Source: Roseomonas genomospecies 6 (lineage in GTDB: Bacteria; Pseudomonadota; Alphaproteobacteria; Azospirillales; Azospirillaceae). From it: a stretch of 64,000 bases of DNA. Both the position numbers and the translations under genes were made by a program. The stretch lies in NCBI RefSeq assembly GCF_008365375.1, contig NZ_QOKW01000009.1, forward strand, positions 1 to 64,000, in the 5' to 3' direction. Positions 35,585-43,462 of the stretch are shown here, piece by piece; position 1 is the stretch's first letter, and every line of letters starts with the position of its first letter. The notes under the pieces were generated by a model. The model made no database searches. It worked only from the letters and a program-made list of their open reading frames with translations, and was not told the origin of the DNA.

Positions 35585-35870
35585 CCTGTTCGCCGCATGG
35601 GCGGTTACCCCGGCCGGTTACCCCGGTTACCCCGCGCCGGAAGCGCAAGGTAACCGGAAAAACCATAATAAAATCAACGCTGTTACCCCGGTTACCCCGG
35701 TTACCCCGCAAAACGACCAACGTCCGCCTGCACACGTCCGAGACGAACAGGACATGCGGGACGACTTCGAGGAACTGGCCGCCCGGCTGGAGTTTCAATG
35801 CGGCATGAGTCGGGCCGATGCTGAGCGGCAGGCTTGGGTTGAGGTTTTCGGCCCCGCCCCGCGGAGCTAG
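35577..35870 (+). CDS. Small protein encoded across iteron cluster B
   Basis: A 97-aa product overlapping the primase gene by 8 bp. The iterons are translated as Val-Thr-Pro repeats (VTPVTPVTP) and a YPGYPAPE stretch. The C-terminal half is a charged helix. The repetitive half is probably shaped by the DNA sites. No family is known. Confidence 0.55.
   Translation: MRDLFAAWAVTPAGYPGYPAPEAQGNRKNHNKINAVTPVTPVTPQNDQRPPAHVRDEQDMRDDFEELAARLEFQCGMSRADAERQAWVEVFGPAPRS
35603..35705. repeat. Iteron cluster B (six GGTTACC sites plus one variant)
   Basis: GGTTACC lies at 35603, 35616, 35625, 35690 and 35699, with the variant TGTTACC at 35681 and one opposite-strand GGTAACC at 35649. The 9-bp period and unit (GGTTACCCC) match cluster A, but the main orientation is inverted. 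An AT-rich stretch (35658-35675) lies in the middle, suitable for unwinding. Confidence 0.85.
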
Positions 35871-35890
35871 AAGATTAGACGATGTGACAG

Positions 35891-35919
35891 TTGATTAACT
35901 TCGCCATCTCTCGAATATT
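35891..35919 (+). promoter_or_regulatory. Possible late promoter before the satellite portal
   Basis: TTGATT (35891-35896), a 17-bp spacer and AATATT (35914-35919) lie in the AT-rich 146-bp gap between the primase operon and the packaging/capsid genes. Confidence 0.4.
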
Positions 35920-36016
35920 CCAGCACATTTAATCCTTGTAGTTGTTTCTGCTTTTTGTGGACGAATAGGGGTGTAGGGGGCAAGTCTGCATCGTCTCCCA
36001 CGCGGGAATTTGTACG

Positions 36017-37258
36017 ATGCTGCATCGGCTTCGCTCTATGTTCGGCCTGGAAACGAAAGCGACCTCGACCTTTTCGGAGTTCGAGGCGCTTCTGTCTTCC
36101 CGTCGTCAGACCGCGGCCGGTGTGTCGGTCGGGCCGGAAGCGGCGATGCACTGTTCCCCCGCCTTCGCCTGCATCCGCATCATCGGCGAAACCGTCGAAC
36201 AGGTGCCGCTCCACCTTTACCGCAAGCTCCCGGACGGGGGGCGCGAGCGTGTCACCGATCACCCGGCCGCGCGGCTGCTGAAGGCCCCCAACGAGTTCAC
36301 GACGGCGGGCGAGTTCAAGCTGTTGCTGGGCACCCACCTTGCCGCCTATGGCAACGCCTACGCCTGGACCGGCCGGGATGATGCCGGCAACCCGGTGGAG
36401 GCAATCCCGCTCGATCCGCGCCGGGTGTCGGTCAAGCCCGATGATCTGACCATGGCGCCGCAGTACACCGTCACCGCCGGTAACGGCACGCAGCGCACCT
36501 ACAGCCGCGCCGACGTGCTCCACGTCCGCGGCCCCGGCCTGGACGTGTACCGCGGCACCGCCCCGGTGGAGCTGGCGCGCGAAGCCATCGGGCTTTCCCT
36601 CACTCTGGAGAGCCATTGCGGTTCGCTGTTTGGCCGTGGCGCCAAGCCGTCCGGTGTCCTGAAGGTGAAGGGCAAGAAGTCCCCGGAAGCACTCGCCCGC
36701 ATCCGCGCCCTGTTCTCGCAGTTCTACGGCGGTGCGGACGCCGAGCACCGCACGATGCTGCTGGACGAGGACACCGACTTCACGCAGGTGCAGTTGAACA
36801 GCGTGGACGCGCAAACGCTGGAGATGCGCCGGTTCCAGGTGGCGGAAATCTCCCGCTACTGGCGCATTCCGCTGTCCCTGCTGAACGACTTGGAGCGGGT
36901 GACGCACGCCAACGCCGAGTCGCTGGCGATGCAGTTCGTCCAGTTCACCATGCTCCCGGTGTTCCGCAGCATTTCGGACGCGCTGGCGCTGACCCTGCTG
37001 CGCCCGGAAGAGCGGGACGACCTCTTCTTCGATTGGGTGGTGGACGACTTCGTGCGCGCCGATCTGGCGACGCGGATGCAGGCATACGCCACCGGCATTT
37101 CGCATTCGATCCTGTCCCCGGACGAGGCGCGGCAGATGGAGAACCGGGGCCGCATCCCGGACGGCTCGGGCGCCACCTTCACCCGGCCGGTGAACGTCGG
37201 GGTGCAGCCGCCGGCCGGGGCCGCAGCCGTCCGCACAGAGGACACCGCCGATGCTTGA
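36017..37258 (+). CDS. HK97-type portal protein
   Basis: A 413-aa portal of the HK97 family, forming the dodecameric DNA channel of the capsid. Diagnostic blocks are AFACIRIIGETVEQVPLHLY, LLGTHLAAYGNAYAW and AEISRYWRIPLSLLND. Its 3' end overlaps the protease-capsid gene by 8 bp. It is unrelated in family to the T7-like portal it has interrupted, so the window has two portal systems. Confidence 0.93.
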   Translation: MLHRLRSMFGLETKATSTFSEFEALLSSRRQTAAGVSVGPEAAMHCSPAFACIRIIGETVEQVPLHLYRKLPDGGRERVTDHPAARLLKAPNEFTTAGEFKLLLGTHLAAYGNAYAWTGRDDAGNPVEAIPLDPRRVSVKPDDLTMAPQYTVTAGNGTQRTYSRADVLHVRGPGLDVYRGTAPVELAREAIGLSLTLESHCGSLFGRGAKPSGVLKVKGKKSPEALARIRALFSQFYGGADAEHRTMLLDEDTDFTQVQLNSVDAQTLEMRRFQVAEISRYWRIPLSLLNDLERVTHANAESLAMQFVQFTMLPVFRSISDALALTLLRPEERDDLFFDWVVDDFVRADLATRMQAYATGISHSILSPDEARQMENRGRIPDGSGATFTRPVNVGVQPPAGAAAVRTEDTADA

Positions 37259-38819
37259 GGTGAAGGTCTCCCCCGAGGGCGAAGTGATCGGGTACGCCTC
37301 GCTTTGGGGCGGCCCCGCCGACGCGGTGAACGACATCGTGCAGCCGGGCGCCTATCGCAACAGCCTCTCCACCGGCCTGCCGCTCATGCTGCGCGAGCAC
37401 AAAGGCGCTCCTATTGGACAGTGGACCGACGCGACGGAAGACGACATCGGGCTGAAGGTCCGAGGGATTGTCACCGATGCGGCAACGCTGGCTGACCTGC
37501 GCACCGGGCGCCTGGACGGCCTGTCCATCGGCTTCATCGCCACCAAGGCCCACCGCGACACTGCCGGCCGGCGGGTGCTTGACGAGATGGACCTACGCGA
37601 AATCAGCATCGTGAAGCGCCCTGCGTCCAGCCGGGCGCGGGTGCTGTCCGTGAAGAGCTTCCCCCCGGCCGCTGGCGCGGCCCCCAACAGCGAGAGCATG
37701 ACCATGGAAGACCAGACCACGGCCGCGCCCGACACCGGCACGACCGAGACCACCGAGACGAAGGGCGTGGACATCACCGCGGCTGTCACCGCCGCCCTGG
37801 CGCCCGTCACCACCCGCCTGGAGACCGTCGAGCGGATGCTTCGCCGTCCCGGCGGTGGCACGACGGCCGAGACGAAGAGCGGCCCCGCGCCCGAGGTGAA
37901 GGCGTTCAGCGAGTATCTGCGCTACGGCACCGCTGGCCTGGACGCCGTGGAGGTGAAGGCGCTCCGTCTGTCCGACGACGAGTCCGGCGGCTACCTCGCT
38001 CCGCCGGAGTTCGTGGCGGAGATCGACAAGAACCTCGTCCAGTTCTCGCCCATCCGCGGCATCGCCACCGTGCGCAACACCGCCCGCTCGGAAGCGCAGG
38101 TGCCGCGCCGCACGGGCGCCCCCACCGCGCATTGGGTGGAGGAAGACGACGACCGGCCGGAGACCGAGACGAAGTACGGCCTGGGCCGCTACCCGGTGAA
38201 GGAGATCGCCTGTTACATCGACGTGCCGCTCGCCCTGCTGGAAGACGCGGGCGTTGACGTGTCCGCCGAGCTGGCGATGGACCTTGCCGAAGAGTTCGGC
38301 CGGGCGGAGGGCGAGGCGTTCGTCACCGGCTCGGGCGTGGGCCGCCCCTTCGGCTTCATGAACGATGCCGACATCGGCTTCGTGAAGTCCGGGCACGCCT
38401 CGCAGGTGACGGCGGATGGCCTGATCGACCTGTTCCACGCCGTCCCGACCTTCTACCGCACCAACGGGGTGTGGGTGCTGAACTCCGCCACGCTGGGCGT
38501 GGTGCGCAAGCTGAAGGACGGCACCACGGGCCAATACCTGCTGATGACGCAGGGCATCGGCAACGCCCCCGTCACGACGCTGCTGGGCCGCCCGGTGATC
38601 GAGGCTCCCGACATGCCGGACGTGGCGGGCAACGCCTTCCCCATCGTCTTCGGCGACTTCGGGCAGGGGTACCGGGTGTTCGACCGCATCGGCACTTCGA
38701 TCCTGCGCGACGACCTCACCCAGCGCACCAAGGGCAAGGTGCGGTTCCACGCGCGCAAGCGGGTGGCCGGCGGTGTGCGCAAGGCCGAAGCCCTGAAGAA
38801 GCTGAAGATCGCGGCGTAA
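37251..38819 (+). CDS. Prohead protease-major capsid fusion (S78 plus HK97 capsid)
   Basis: A 522-aa polyprotein. Residues 1-140 form an S78 prohead protease with His50 (LREHKGAP) and Ser92 (DGLSIGF). Residues about 165-205 are a helical delta-like scaffold, and 215-522 an HK97 capsid protein (LAPPEFVAEIDKNLVQFSPI and later FGDFGQGYRVFDR). An in-frame ATG at 37698 could give a capsid-only product, but no strong ribosome-binding site is seen there. Single-gene fusions of this kind occur in HK97-type phages and cfPICIs. Confidence 0.9.
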   Translation: MLEVKVSPEGEVIGYASLWGGPADAVNDIVQPGAYRNSLSTGLPLMLREHKGAPIGQWTDATEDDIGLKVRGIVTDAATLADLRTGRLDGLSIGFIATKAHRDTAGRRVLDEMDLREISIVKRPASSRARVLSVKSFPPAAGAAPNSESMTMEDQTTAAPDTGTTETTETKGVDITAAVTAALAPVTTRLETVERMLRRPGGGTTAETKSGPAPEVKAFSEYLRYGTAGLDAVEVKALRLSDDESGGYLAPPEFVAEIDKNLVQFSPIRGIATVRNTARSEAQVPRRTGAPTAHWVEEDDDRPETETKYGLGRYPVKEIACYIDVPLALLEDAGVDVSAELAMDLAEEFGRAEGEAFVTGSGVGRPFGFMNDADIGFVKSGHASQVTADGLIDLFHAVPTFYRTNGVWVLNSATLGVVRKLKDGTTGQYLLMTQGIGNAPVTTLLGRPVIEAPDMPDVAGNAFPIVFGDFGQGYRVFDRIGTSILRDDLTQRTKGKVRFHARKRVAGGVRKAEALKKLKIAA

Positions 38820-38832
38820 GGAGGACCAGACC

Positions 38833-39282
38833 ATGCGCGACCTGCACCACAACATCGGCACCGTCACCGCCATCCTGCCGCAGGCGATCACCACCGCCGG
38901 CGGCGCCGTCAACTCGGGCAACCTCGACCTGCTGGGGTTCGAGTCGGCGGAGTTCGTCGTCAGCGTCGGCACCAGCGGCGACACCCTGTCCGGCACGAAC
39001 AAGCTGTCGGTCAAGATCGAGCACGCGCCCGATGACGACGGCTCGCCCGGCACCTATGCGCCCGTCGCCGCGGTCAACGTCCTGGGCGCCACGCCCGACG
39101 TGAACGGGGTGGTGCTGGTGGTGGACGATCCGGCCGAAGACGCGGTGACGCGCCGCTTCGGCTATGTCGGCTCCGGCCGGTTCCTGAAGCTGACCGTCAC
39201 CCCGGCCGGCACCCACACCAACGGCACGCCCGTGTCGGCGGTGCTGGTGAAGGGCAACCCGCTCAAGGCACCCGTGGCTTGA
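38833..39282 (+). CDS. Putative capsid decoration/structural protein
   Basis: A 149-aa product following the capsid gene by 13 bp behind AAGGAGGACC. It is predicted to be mostly beta (SAEFVVSVGTSGDTLSGTNK and FLKLTVTPAGTHTNG), which fits a head decoration or minor structural protein. The family is not certain. Confidence 0.6.
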   Translation: MRDLHHNIGTVTAILPQAITTAGGAVNSGNLDLLGFESAEFVVSVGTSGDTLSGTNKLSVKIEHAPDDDGSPGTYAPVAAVNVLGATPDVNGVVLVVDDPAEDAVTRRFGYVGSGRFLKLTVTPAGTHTNGTPVSAVLVKGNPLKAPVA

Positions 39283-39290
39283 GGCCCGCC

Positions 39291-39896
39291 ATGCTGACCG
39301 TCATCACCCCTGCTGCCTCGCATGACCTGACCACCCTCGCCGCGGTAAAGGCCGAGCTTGCGGTGTCCGGTTCGGGTGATGACGCTTGGCTGGCGGACAC
39401 CATCACCCGCACCAGCGCCACCGTCCGGCGCTGGTGCAACCGGGTGTTCGCCGCGGAGACGGTGCGGGAGACCTACCGCCTTGCCCGGCCGGTGCCCGAG
39501 CTGCTGTTGTCCCGGCTTTCCGTCGTCACCATCGCCAGCGTCACCGTGGACGGGAGCACGCTCGCCTCGACCGAATACGAGGCCGACACCGAGAAGGGCG
39601 TGCTCTACCACCTGGACAGCCGCCGCCGCTTCCTGTGCTGGTCCGCCGACGTGATCGAGGTGGAGTACACCGCGGGCTTCACGCTGCCCGGCGCTGTTGG
39701 TCGGACCCTGCCTGAGGATGTGGAGAAGGCCGTCATTGCCCTGGTGAAGGCTGCTTACTTCGCCCGTACCCGTGACCCGCTGGTGAAGTCCGAGAGCGTC
39801 GAGGGGGTGGGATCAACCGCCTATTGGGTTGGCGACGCCATGCCGCCGGACATTGCCGGGGCTCTGTCCGGCTACTGCCTGTCGGCCCTGGAGTGA
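39291..39896 (+). CDS. Head-tail connector (gp6-like adaptor)
   Basis: A 201-aa protein with the helical connector pattern LAAVKAELAVSGSGDDAWLA and AYFARTRDPLVKSESVEGVG, typical of the adaptor ring that extends the portal. ATG 39291 is preferred to an in-frame TTG at 39279. Confidence 0.8.
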   Translation: MLTVITPAASHDLTTLAAVKAELAVSGSGDDAWLADTITRTSATVRRWCNRVFAAETVRETYRLARPVPELLLSRLSVVTIASVTVDGSTLASTEYEADTEKGVLYHLDSRRRFLCWSADVIEVEYTAGFTLPGAVGRTLPEDVEKAVIALVKAAYFARTRDPLVKSESVEGVGSTAYWVGDAMPPDIAGALSGYCLSALE

Positions 39897-39900
39897 TCCC

Positions 39901-40251
39901 ATGCAGCCAGAACGCCTTGCCCTGGAGCGAACCTTGTGGATCGGGGAGACGGTGACGCTCCGCCGCCGCATCGGCACCAGTTCCACCTTCGTGGATGTAG
40001 CCTGCCGCGCGGTGGTGCGCGGCTACAATCCGCGGGAGTTGATCGGCGGTATCGCGCAGAAGGACAGCAAAGTCATCATCTCGCCTGCGGAGATCGAGGC
40101 TTCCGGCTGGCCGGGCGCGGCGGGTGGCACCACCACCCCGCGCAAGGGCGACTTCGTTGTGATCCAGGGCACGGCCCGCGCCGTCGAAGTCGTCGGGCCG
40201 GTCTACGTCCGCGGCGAGCTGGTGCGCATCGAAATGCGCGTGATCGGGTGA
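39901..40251 (+). CDS. Head-tail adaptor/closure protein
   Basis: A 116-aa mostly beta protein (LWIGETVTLRRRIGTSSTFV) of the stopper type, placed directly after the connector and 4 bp before HNH. It would close the filled head. No tail completion or tube gene follows, so the head would have to join tails supplied by another phage. Confidence 0.65.
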   Translation: MQPERLALERTLWIGETVTLRRRIGTSSTFVDVACRAVVRGYNPRELIGGIAQKDSKVIISPAEIEASGWPGAAGGTTTPRKGDFVVIQGTARAVEVVGPVYVRGELVRIEMRVIG

Positions 40252-40255
40252 CGCC

Positions 40256-40597
40256 ATGCCCTACGCCCCGCCCCGCCTGTGCCGCTGTGGCGCCCTGGTG
40301 CCTCATGGTCAACGGTGCCCGAGTTGCGCCAAGGCCAGCGAGAAGGCCCGCCCATCGGCCAGCGTGCGGGGCTACGGCACCGACTGGCGGAAGCTGAGGG
40401 ACACCATGCCGAAGACGCCGTGTGCCATCTGCGGCGGACCATGGGAGCCGGGCATGCACCTGGACCACCGCGTGCCGCGTGCGGCTGGCGGGACCGACCA
40501 CCCGTCGAACCTGCAATGGGTCCATCGGCGCTGCCACTCCGCCAAGACGGCGGGGCAGGACGGCGGATACGGCAACCGGAGGGCGCGAAGGGGATAG
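40256..40597 (+). CDS. HNH endonuclease
   Basis: A 113-aa HNH nuclease. Zinc-binding cysteines lie in CRCGALV/CPSC and CAIC, and the HNH core is HLDHRVPRAAGGTDHPSNLQ then HRRCHSAK. HNH proteins next to terS/terL support terminase cleavage at packaging sites in HK97-type phages and cfPICIs. Confidence 0.9.
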   Translation: MPYAPPRLCRCGALVPHGQRCPSCAKASEKARPSASVRGYGTDWRKLRDTMPKTPCAICGGPWEPGMHLDHRVPRAAGGTDHPSNLQWVHRRCHSAKTAGQDGGYGNRRARRG

Positions 40598-40684
40598 CGG
40601 TTTCGGAGTTTTCCGCCCTGGGGGATGGGACCGTGTGGGGGTCTTCTTCGAGACAGAACCGAATTGAGCAAATCGAGGTGTGGA

Positions 40685-41083
40685 ATGCGTGGACGGAAAC
40701 CGGAACTGAAGGCCATCGAGGGCGGGTTGTCCCGCCTGCCGCCCGCGCCGTCCTGGCTGCCGAAGGAGGGCAAGGACGAGTGGCGCCGCGTGGTGCCCGC
40801 GCTGAAGGAGCGGCGGACGATCACCAAGGCCGACCTCCCCATGCTGGAGGCGTACTGCCTCGCCGCCGGCACGGTGCGGCGAGCGCAGATCACCATTGCC
40901 ACCGATGGCGACTACATCGCCACCGACAAGGGCGACAAGCGCCGGCACCCGGCTTTCCAGACGATGTTTCAGGCGCTCACCGAGTCCCGCCGGCTGGCCG
41001 CCGAACTTGGGCTGACGCCTGCCAGCCGGAACAAGGCGGCAGCGACGGAAACCGACGACGACCTAGCGGACTTGGACCTTTGA
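40685..41083 (+). CDS. Terminase small subunit, P27 family
   Basis: A 132-aa protein beginning MRGRKPELKAIEGGLSRLPP, with the TKADLPMLEAYCLAAGTV helical block of P27-type TerS. It would recognise the satellite's packaging site. Its stop overlaps the possible TTG/GTG starts of terL. Confidence 0.85.
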   Translation: MRGRKPELKAIEGGLSRLPPAPSWLPKEGKDEWRRVVPALKERRTITKADLPMLEAYCLAAGTVRRAQITIATDGDYIATDKGDKRRHPAFQTMFQALTESRRLAAELGLTPASRNKAAATETDDDLADLDL

Positions 41084-41085
41084 TC

Positions 41086-42687
41086 GTGGCGACCAGCACC
41101 TATCCCGAATGGCTGTTCGACGGCAGCGAAATCCCCGACCCGATGGGCCACGGGGAGCGGGCCGTTTCGTTCCTGCGCCGTCTGCGGCACCCGAAATCGA
41201 CGCTGCCCGGCCGGCAATTCCAACTCTATGACTTCCAAGAGCGGTTGGTGCGGCGCATCTACGGCCCGCGCCACCCGGATGGCCGGCGGATCGTGCGCAA
41301 CGTCGTCATGCTGCTGCCGCGCGGCGGGCGGAAGACCAGCCTGGGCGCTGGGCTGGGGCTGCTGCACACCATCGGCCCGGAGCGGGTGCCCGGCGGGCTG
41401 GCGCTGTTCGCCGCGTCGGATCGGGAACAGGCGCGCATCGGGTTCGAGGAAGCCGCCGGCATCTGCCGGGAGGATGGCCGGATCGCCGACAAGCTGCGCT
41501 TCATCGACTACCGGCACCGGATCGAGCATCCGAAGAGCGGGTGCAGCCTGCGCGCCATCTCGTGCGACGCGGCCCGCAGTCATGGCACCACCCCGACATT
41601 CGCCCTGGTGGACGAGCTGCACGCATGGCCCAAGCGCGACCTGTGGGACGTGATCCGCACCGGCTTGGTGAAGGTGCCCGGCTCCCTGTCCGTCGTCATC
41701 ACCACCGCCGGGCGCGGGCAACAGAACGTCGCCCACGACATCGTGGATTATGCCCGCCGGGTGGCGCGCGGCGAGGTGGACGACCCCGGCACGCTCCCGG
41801 TGCTGTTCGAGACCGCAGCCGATGCGGAATGGCGCGACGAACGGGTGTGGTTCCGGGCCAACCCCGGCTTGGTCCACGGCTTCCCCGACCTGGAGGGGCT
41901 ACGCCAGCTTGCGCGCGAGGCGGAGAACCGGCCGGCGGATCGGGAAGCCTTCCGGCAACTGCACCTGAACGTGTGGCTCGACCACTCCACCGACCCGTTC
42001 GTTGACATGGCGGTGTACGACGCGGGCGCCGCGCCGCTCGACCTGGACGACCTGGCGCACGCCCCCTGCTGGCTGGGCGTGGACCTGTCCAGCAACAGCG
42101 ACCTGACGGTGGTGGTGGCGTGCTGGCGGGTGGGCGACGGCTATGTGGTGCTGCCGCACTTCTTCTGCCCGAAGGACAACCTGCGCGGCCGACAGGACCG
42201 TGACGGCGTGCCCTACGTCCGCTGGGCCGAAGAAGGGCTGATCGAGCCGACGCCGGGCAACGTGGTGGACTTCCGCGCGGTGGAGGACTGCATCCGCGAC
42301 CTATGCGACCGCTTCGACGTGCAGTCCATCGGCCTGGACCCGCACCTTGCCCGCTCGACCATCAACAACCTGACCGACGATGGCTTGCCGGCGGTGGAGG
42401 TGCGCCAAGGGTGGGTGACGATGGCCCCCGCTATCAAGGAACTGGAGCGGGCCATCATCGGGCGCCAGTTCCAGCACGGCGGGCATGAGGTGTTGCGCTG
42501 GTGCTTCGACAACATCCAGGTGGAGACCGACCGCGCCGGCAACCGGCTGTTCAGCAAGGGCAAGGCGCGCGAGCGGATCGACGGCGCCGTGGCGTGCGCC
42601 ATTGCTGTATCGCTGGCGATGCACGGCGAGGGCGTGGGCGGCTCGATTTATGACCTCGACCTACCGGACGAAGCCTTCTTCGTTTAA
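41086..42687 (+). CDS. Terminase large subunit
   Basis: A 533-aa HK97-type TerL. The ATPase Walker A is LPRGGRKTS (a variant with Arg before Lys) and Walker B is FALVDELHAW, with a coupling motif SVVITTAGRG. The C-terminal RNase H-like nuclease has LGVDLSSNSDLTVVV and GLDPHLARSTINN. GTG 41086 is the likely start, with TTG 41080 an alternative overlapping terS. It packages DNA through the satellite portal. Confidence 0.93.
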   Translation: MATSTYPEWLFDGSEIPDPMGHGERAVSFLRRLRHPKSTLPGRQFQLYDFQERLVRRIYGPRHPDGRRIVRNVVMLLPRGGRKTSLGAGLGLLHTIGPERVPGGLALFAASDREQARIGFEEAAGICREDGRIADKLRFIDYRHRIEHPKSGCSLRAISCDAARSHGTTPTFALVDELHAWPKRDLWDVIRTGLVKVPGSLSVVITTAGRGQQNVAHDIVDYARRVARGEVDDPGTLPVLFETAADAEWRDERVWFRANPGLVHGFPDLEGLRQLAREAENRPADREAFRQLHLNVWLDHSTDPFVDMAVYDAGAAPLDLDDLAHAPCWLGVDLSSNSDLTVVVACWRVGDGYVVLPHFFCPKDNLRGRQDRDGVPYVRWAEEGLIEPTPGNVVDFRAVEDCIRDLCDRFDVQSIGLDPHLARSTINNLTDDGLPAVEVRQGWVTMAPAIKELERAIIGRQFQHGGHEVLRWCFDNIQVETDRAGNRLFSKGKARERIDGAVACAIAVSLAMHGEGVGGSIYDLDLPDEAFFV

Positions 42688-42741
42688 ACCCCGCCCTGCC
42701 GGACTTAGATTGGAAGTTGTGTGAGGTGCGCTTTCACTAGT

Positions 42742-43224
42742 TTAGCGCGCCTTTTTCTCTTGCTTTGACATGGCAAGCTCTAGAAATCCGATGACGAGAT
42801 CCGTCATGCGTTCTTCGTCCATCTCATCGATATGCGCATCCTTGGATGGGCCAGTGTGAGGGATCAATTGAACAAGGCCGATCTTGCCATAGGCGTTCAC
42901 ATTGAAGACTAGATGCTTGTTTGTATCAGCCCCATCCAATGACAGATAGCATGATACCTGGGCGATGGCCGGCTTAATGTCGCGCTCAGATTTGCGAACA
43001 TCAAGTATAATACCATCATCTTTGATGCGGCTATTGATGCTCTGCACGACGTTGAGCAAGAGAGGGTAGGTTTCGGTTTCCCATTTCTTTTTTGCTGCGG
43101 CCTTTTTGTCCTCTTCTTCCTTAGCCTTCAAAGCGGCAGCGTCCAGGGCAGCCTTGGCCGCTTCATCATTTGCCTTTTTGGCGGCAACAACCGCGTTAAG
43201 CCGCTCGTCAAGGTTCTGCGACAT
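42742..43224 (-). CDS. Unknown protein at the attR end, probable cargo gene
   Basis: A 160-aa product. The first about 50 residues form an Ala/Lys/Glu coiled coil (VVAAKKANDEAAKAALDAAA) and the rest is alpha/beta with no known motif. GC content is visibly lower than in the capsid genes. It points against the late operon and sits between terL and attR, where satellites usually keep defence or fitness cargo. Function unknown. Confidence 0.6.
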   Translation of the reverse strand: MSQNLDERLNAVVAAKKANDEAAKAALDAAALKAKEEEDKKAAAKKKWETETYPLLLNVVQSINSRIKDDGIILDVRKSERDIKPAIAQVSCYLSLDGADTNKHLVFNVNAYGKIGLVQLIPHTGPSKDAHIDEMDEERMTDLVIGFLELAMSKQEKKAR

Positions 43225-43371
43225 GATGGCTCCGTTCAGTCTAGCGTTAGGACGTTTTTAGGCTCTTACCGCAACCGGAGCAATGCTGTCGCGGCGTGAA
43301 CTGCGCTTATTCCAGGTGTGAACTTGGTGGGCACATTTGCTGAACACGTTCGTTCGGTACGTTCCGCACCC

Positions 43372-43389
43372 TGCTTACGTGGTGCTTAC
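43372..43389 (+). repeat. Arm-type integrase site pair near attR
   Basis: TGCTTAC at 43372-43378 and 43383-43389, with the same 11-bp period and a similar intervening sequence as the pair near attL. They end 60 bp before the core. CGTTC is also repeated three times just upstream (43348-43365). Confidence 0.65.
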
Positions 43390-43449
43390 ATCGGGTCCGG
43401 GGTGCTGCCTAACGATATGAAAAGCAAGCACAATGCCAGATTATCACTA

Positions 43450-43462
43450 GCATCTGGCAGGC
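43450..43462 (+). repeat. attR core, GCATCTGGCAGGC
   Basis: The second copy of the 13-bp core. It is in frame with the downstream portal codons (IWQADDDGVLNPAT). Confidence 0.92.

Larger units (their letters stand above)
27720..43462. mobile_element. 15.7-kb cfPICI-like satellite or cryptic prophage inserted in the portal gene
   Basis: It is bounded by the 13-bp direct repeat GCATCTGGCAGGC and begins with a tyrosine integrase next to attL. Gene order is integrase, two minus-strand repressor-like genes, Tat-signal protein, MerR-like protein, AlpA-like protein, primase-helicase, portal, protease-capsid fusion, connectors, HNH, TerS, TerL, then a minus-strand cargo-like gene at attR. There are no tail, lysis or baseplate genes. 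Size and content match capsid-forming phage-inducible chromosomal islands. The alternative is a deleted HK97-type prophage. Confidence 0.85.

Noticed and set aside
35577-35870. Treating the small ORF over iteron cluster B as non-coding
   Set aside because: It overlaps the primase stop in operon fashion and has a non-repetitive, well-composed C-terminal half, so it was kept as a CDS with moderate confidence.
43450-43462. tRNA or tmRNA gene as satellite attachment site
   Set aside because: No tRNA-like cloverleaf at either end; the core lies in portal codons.
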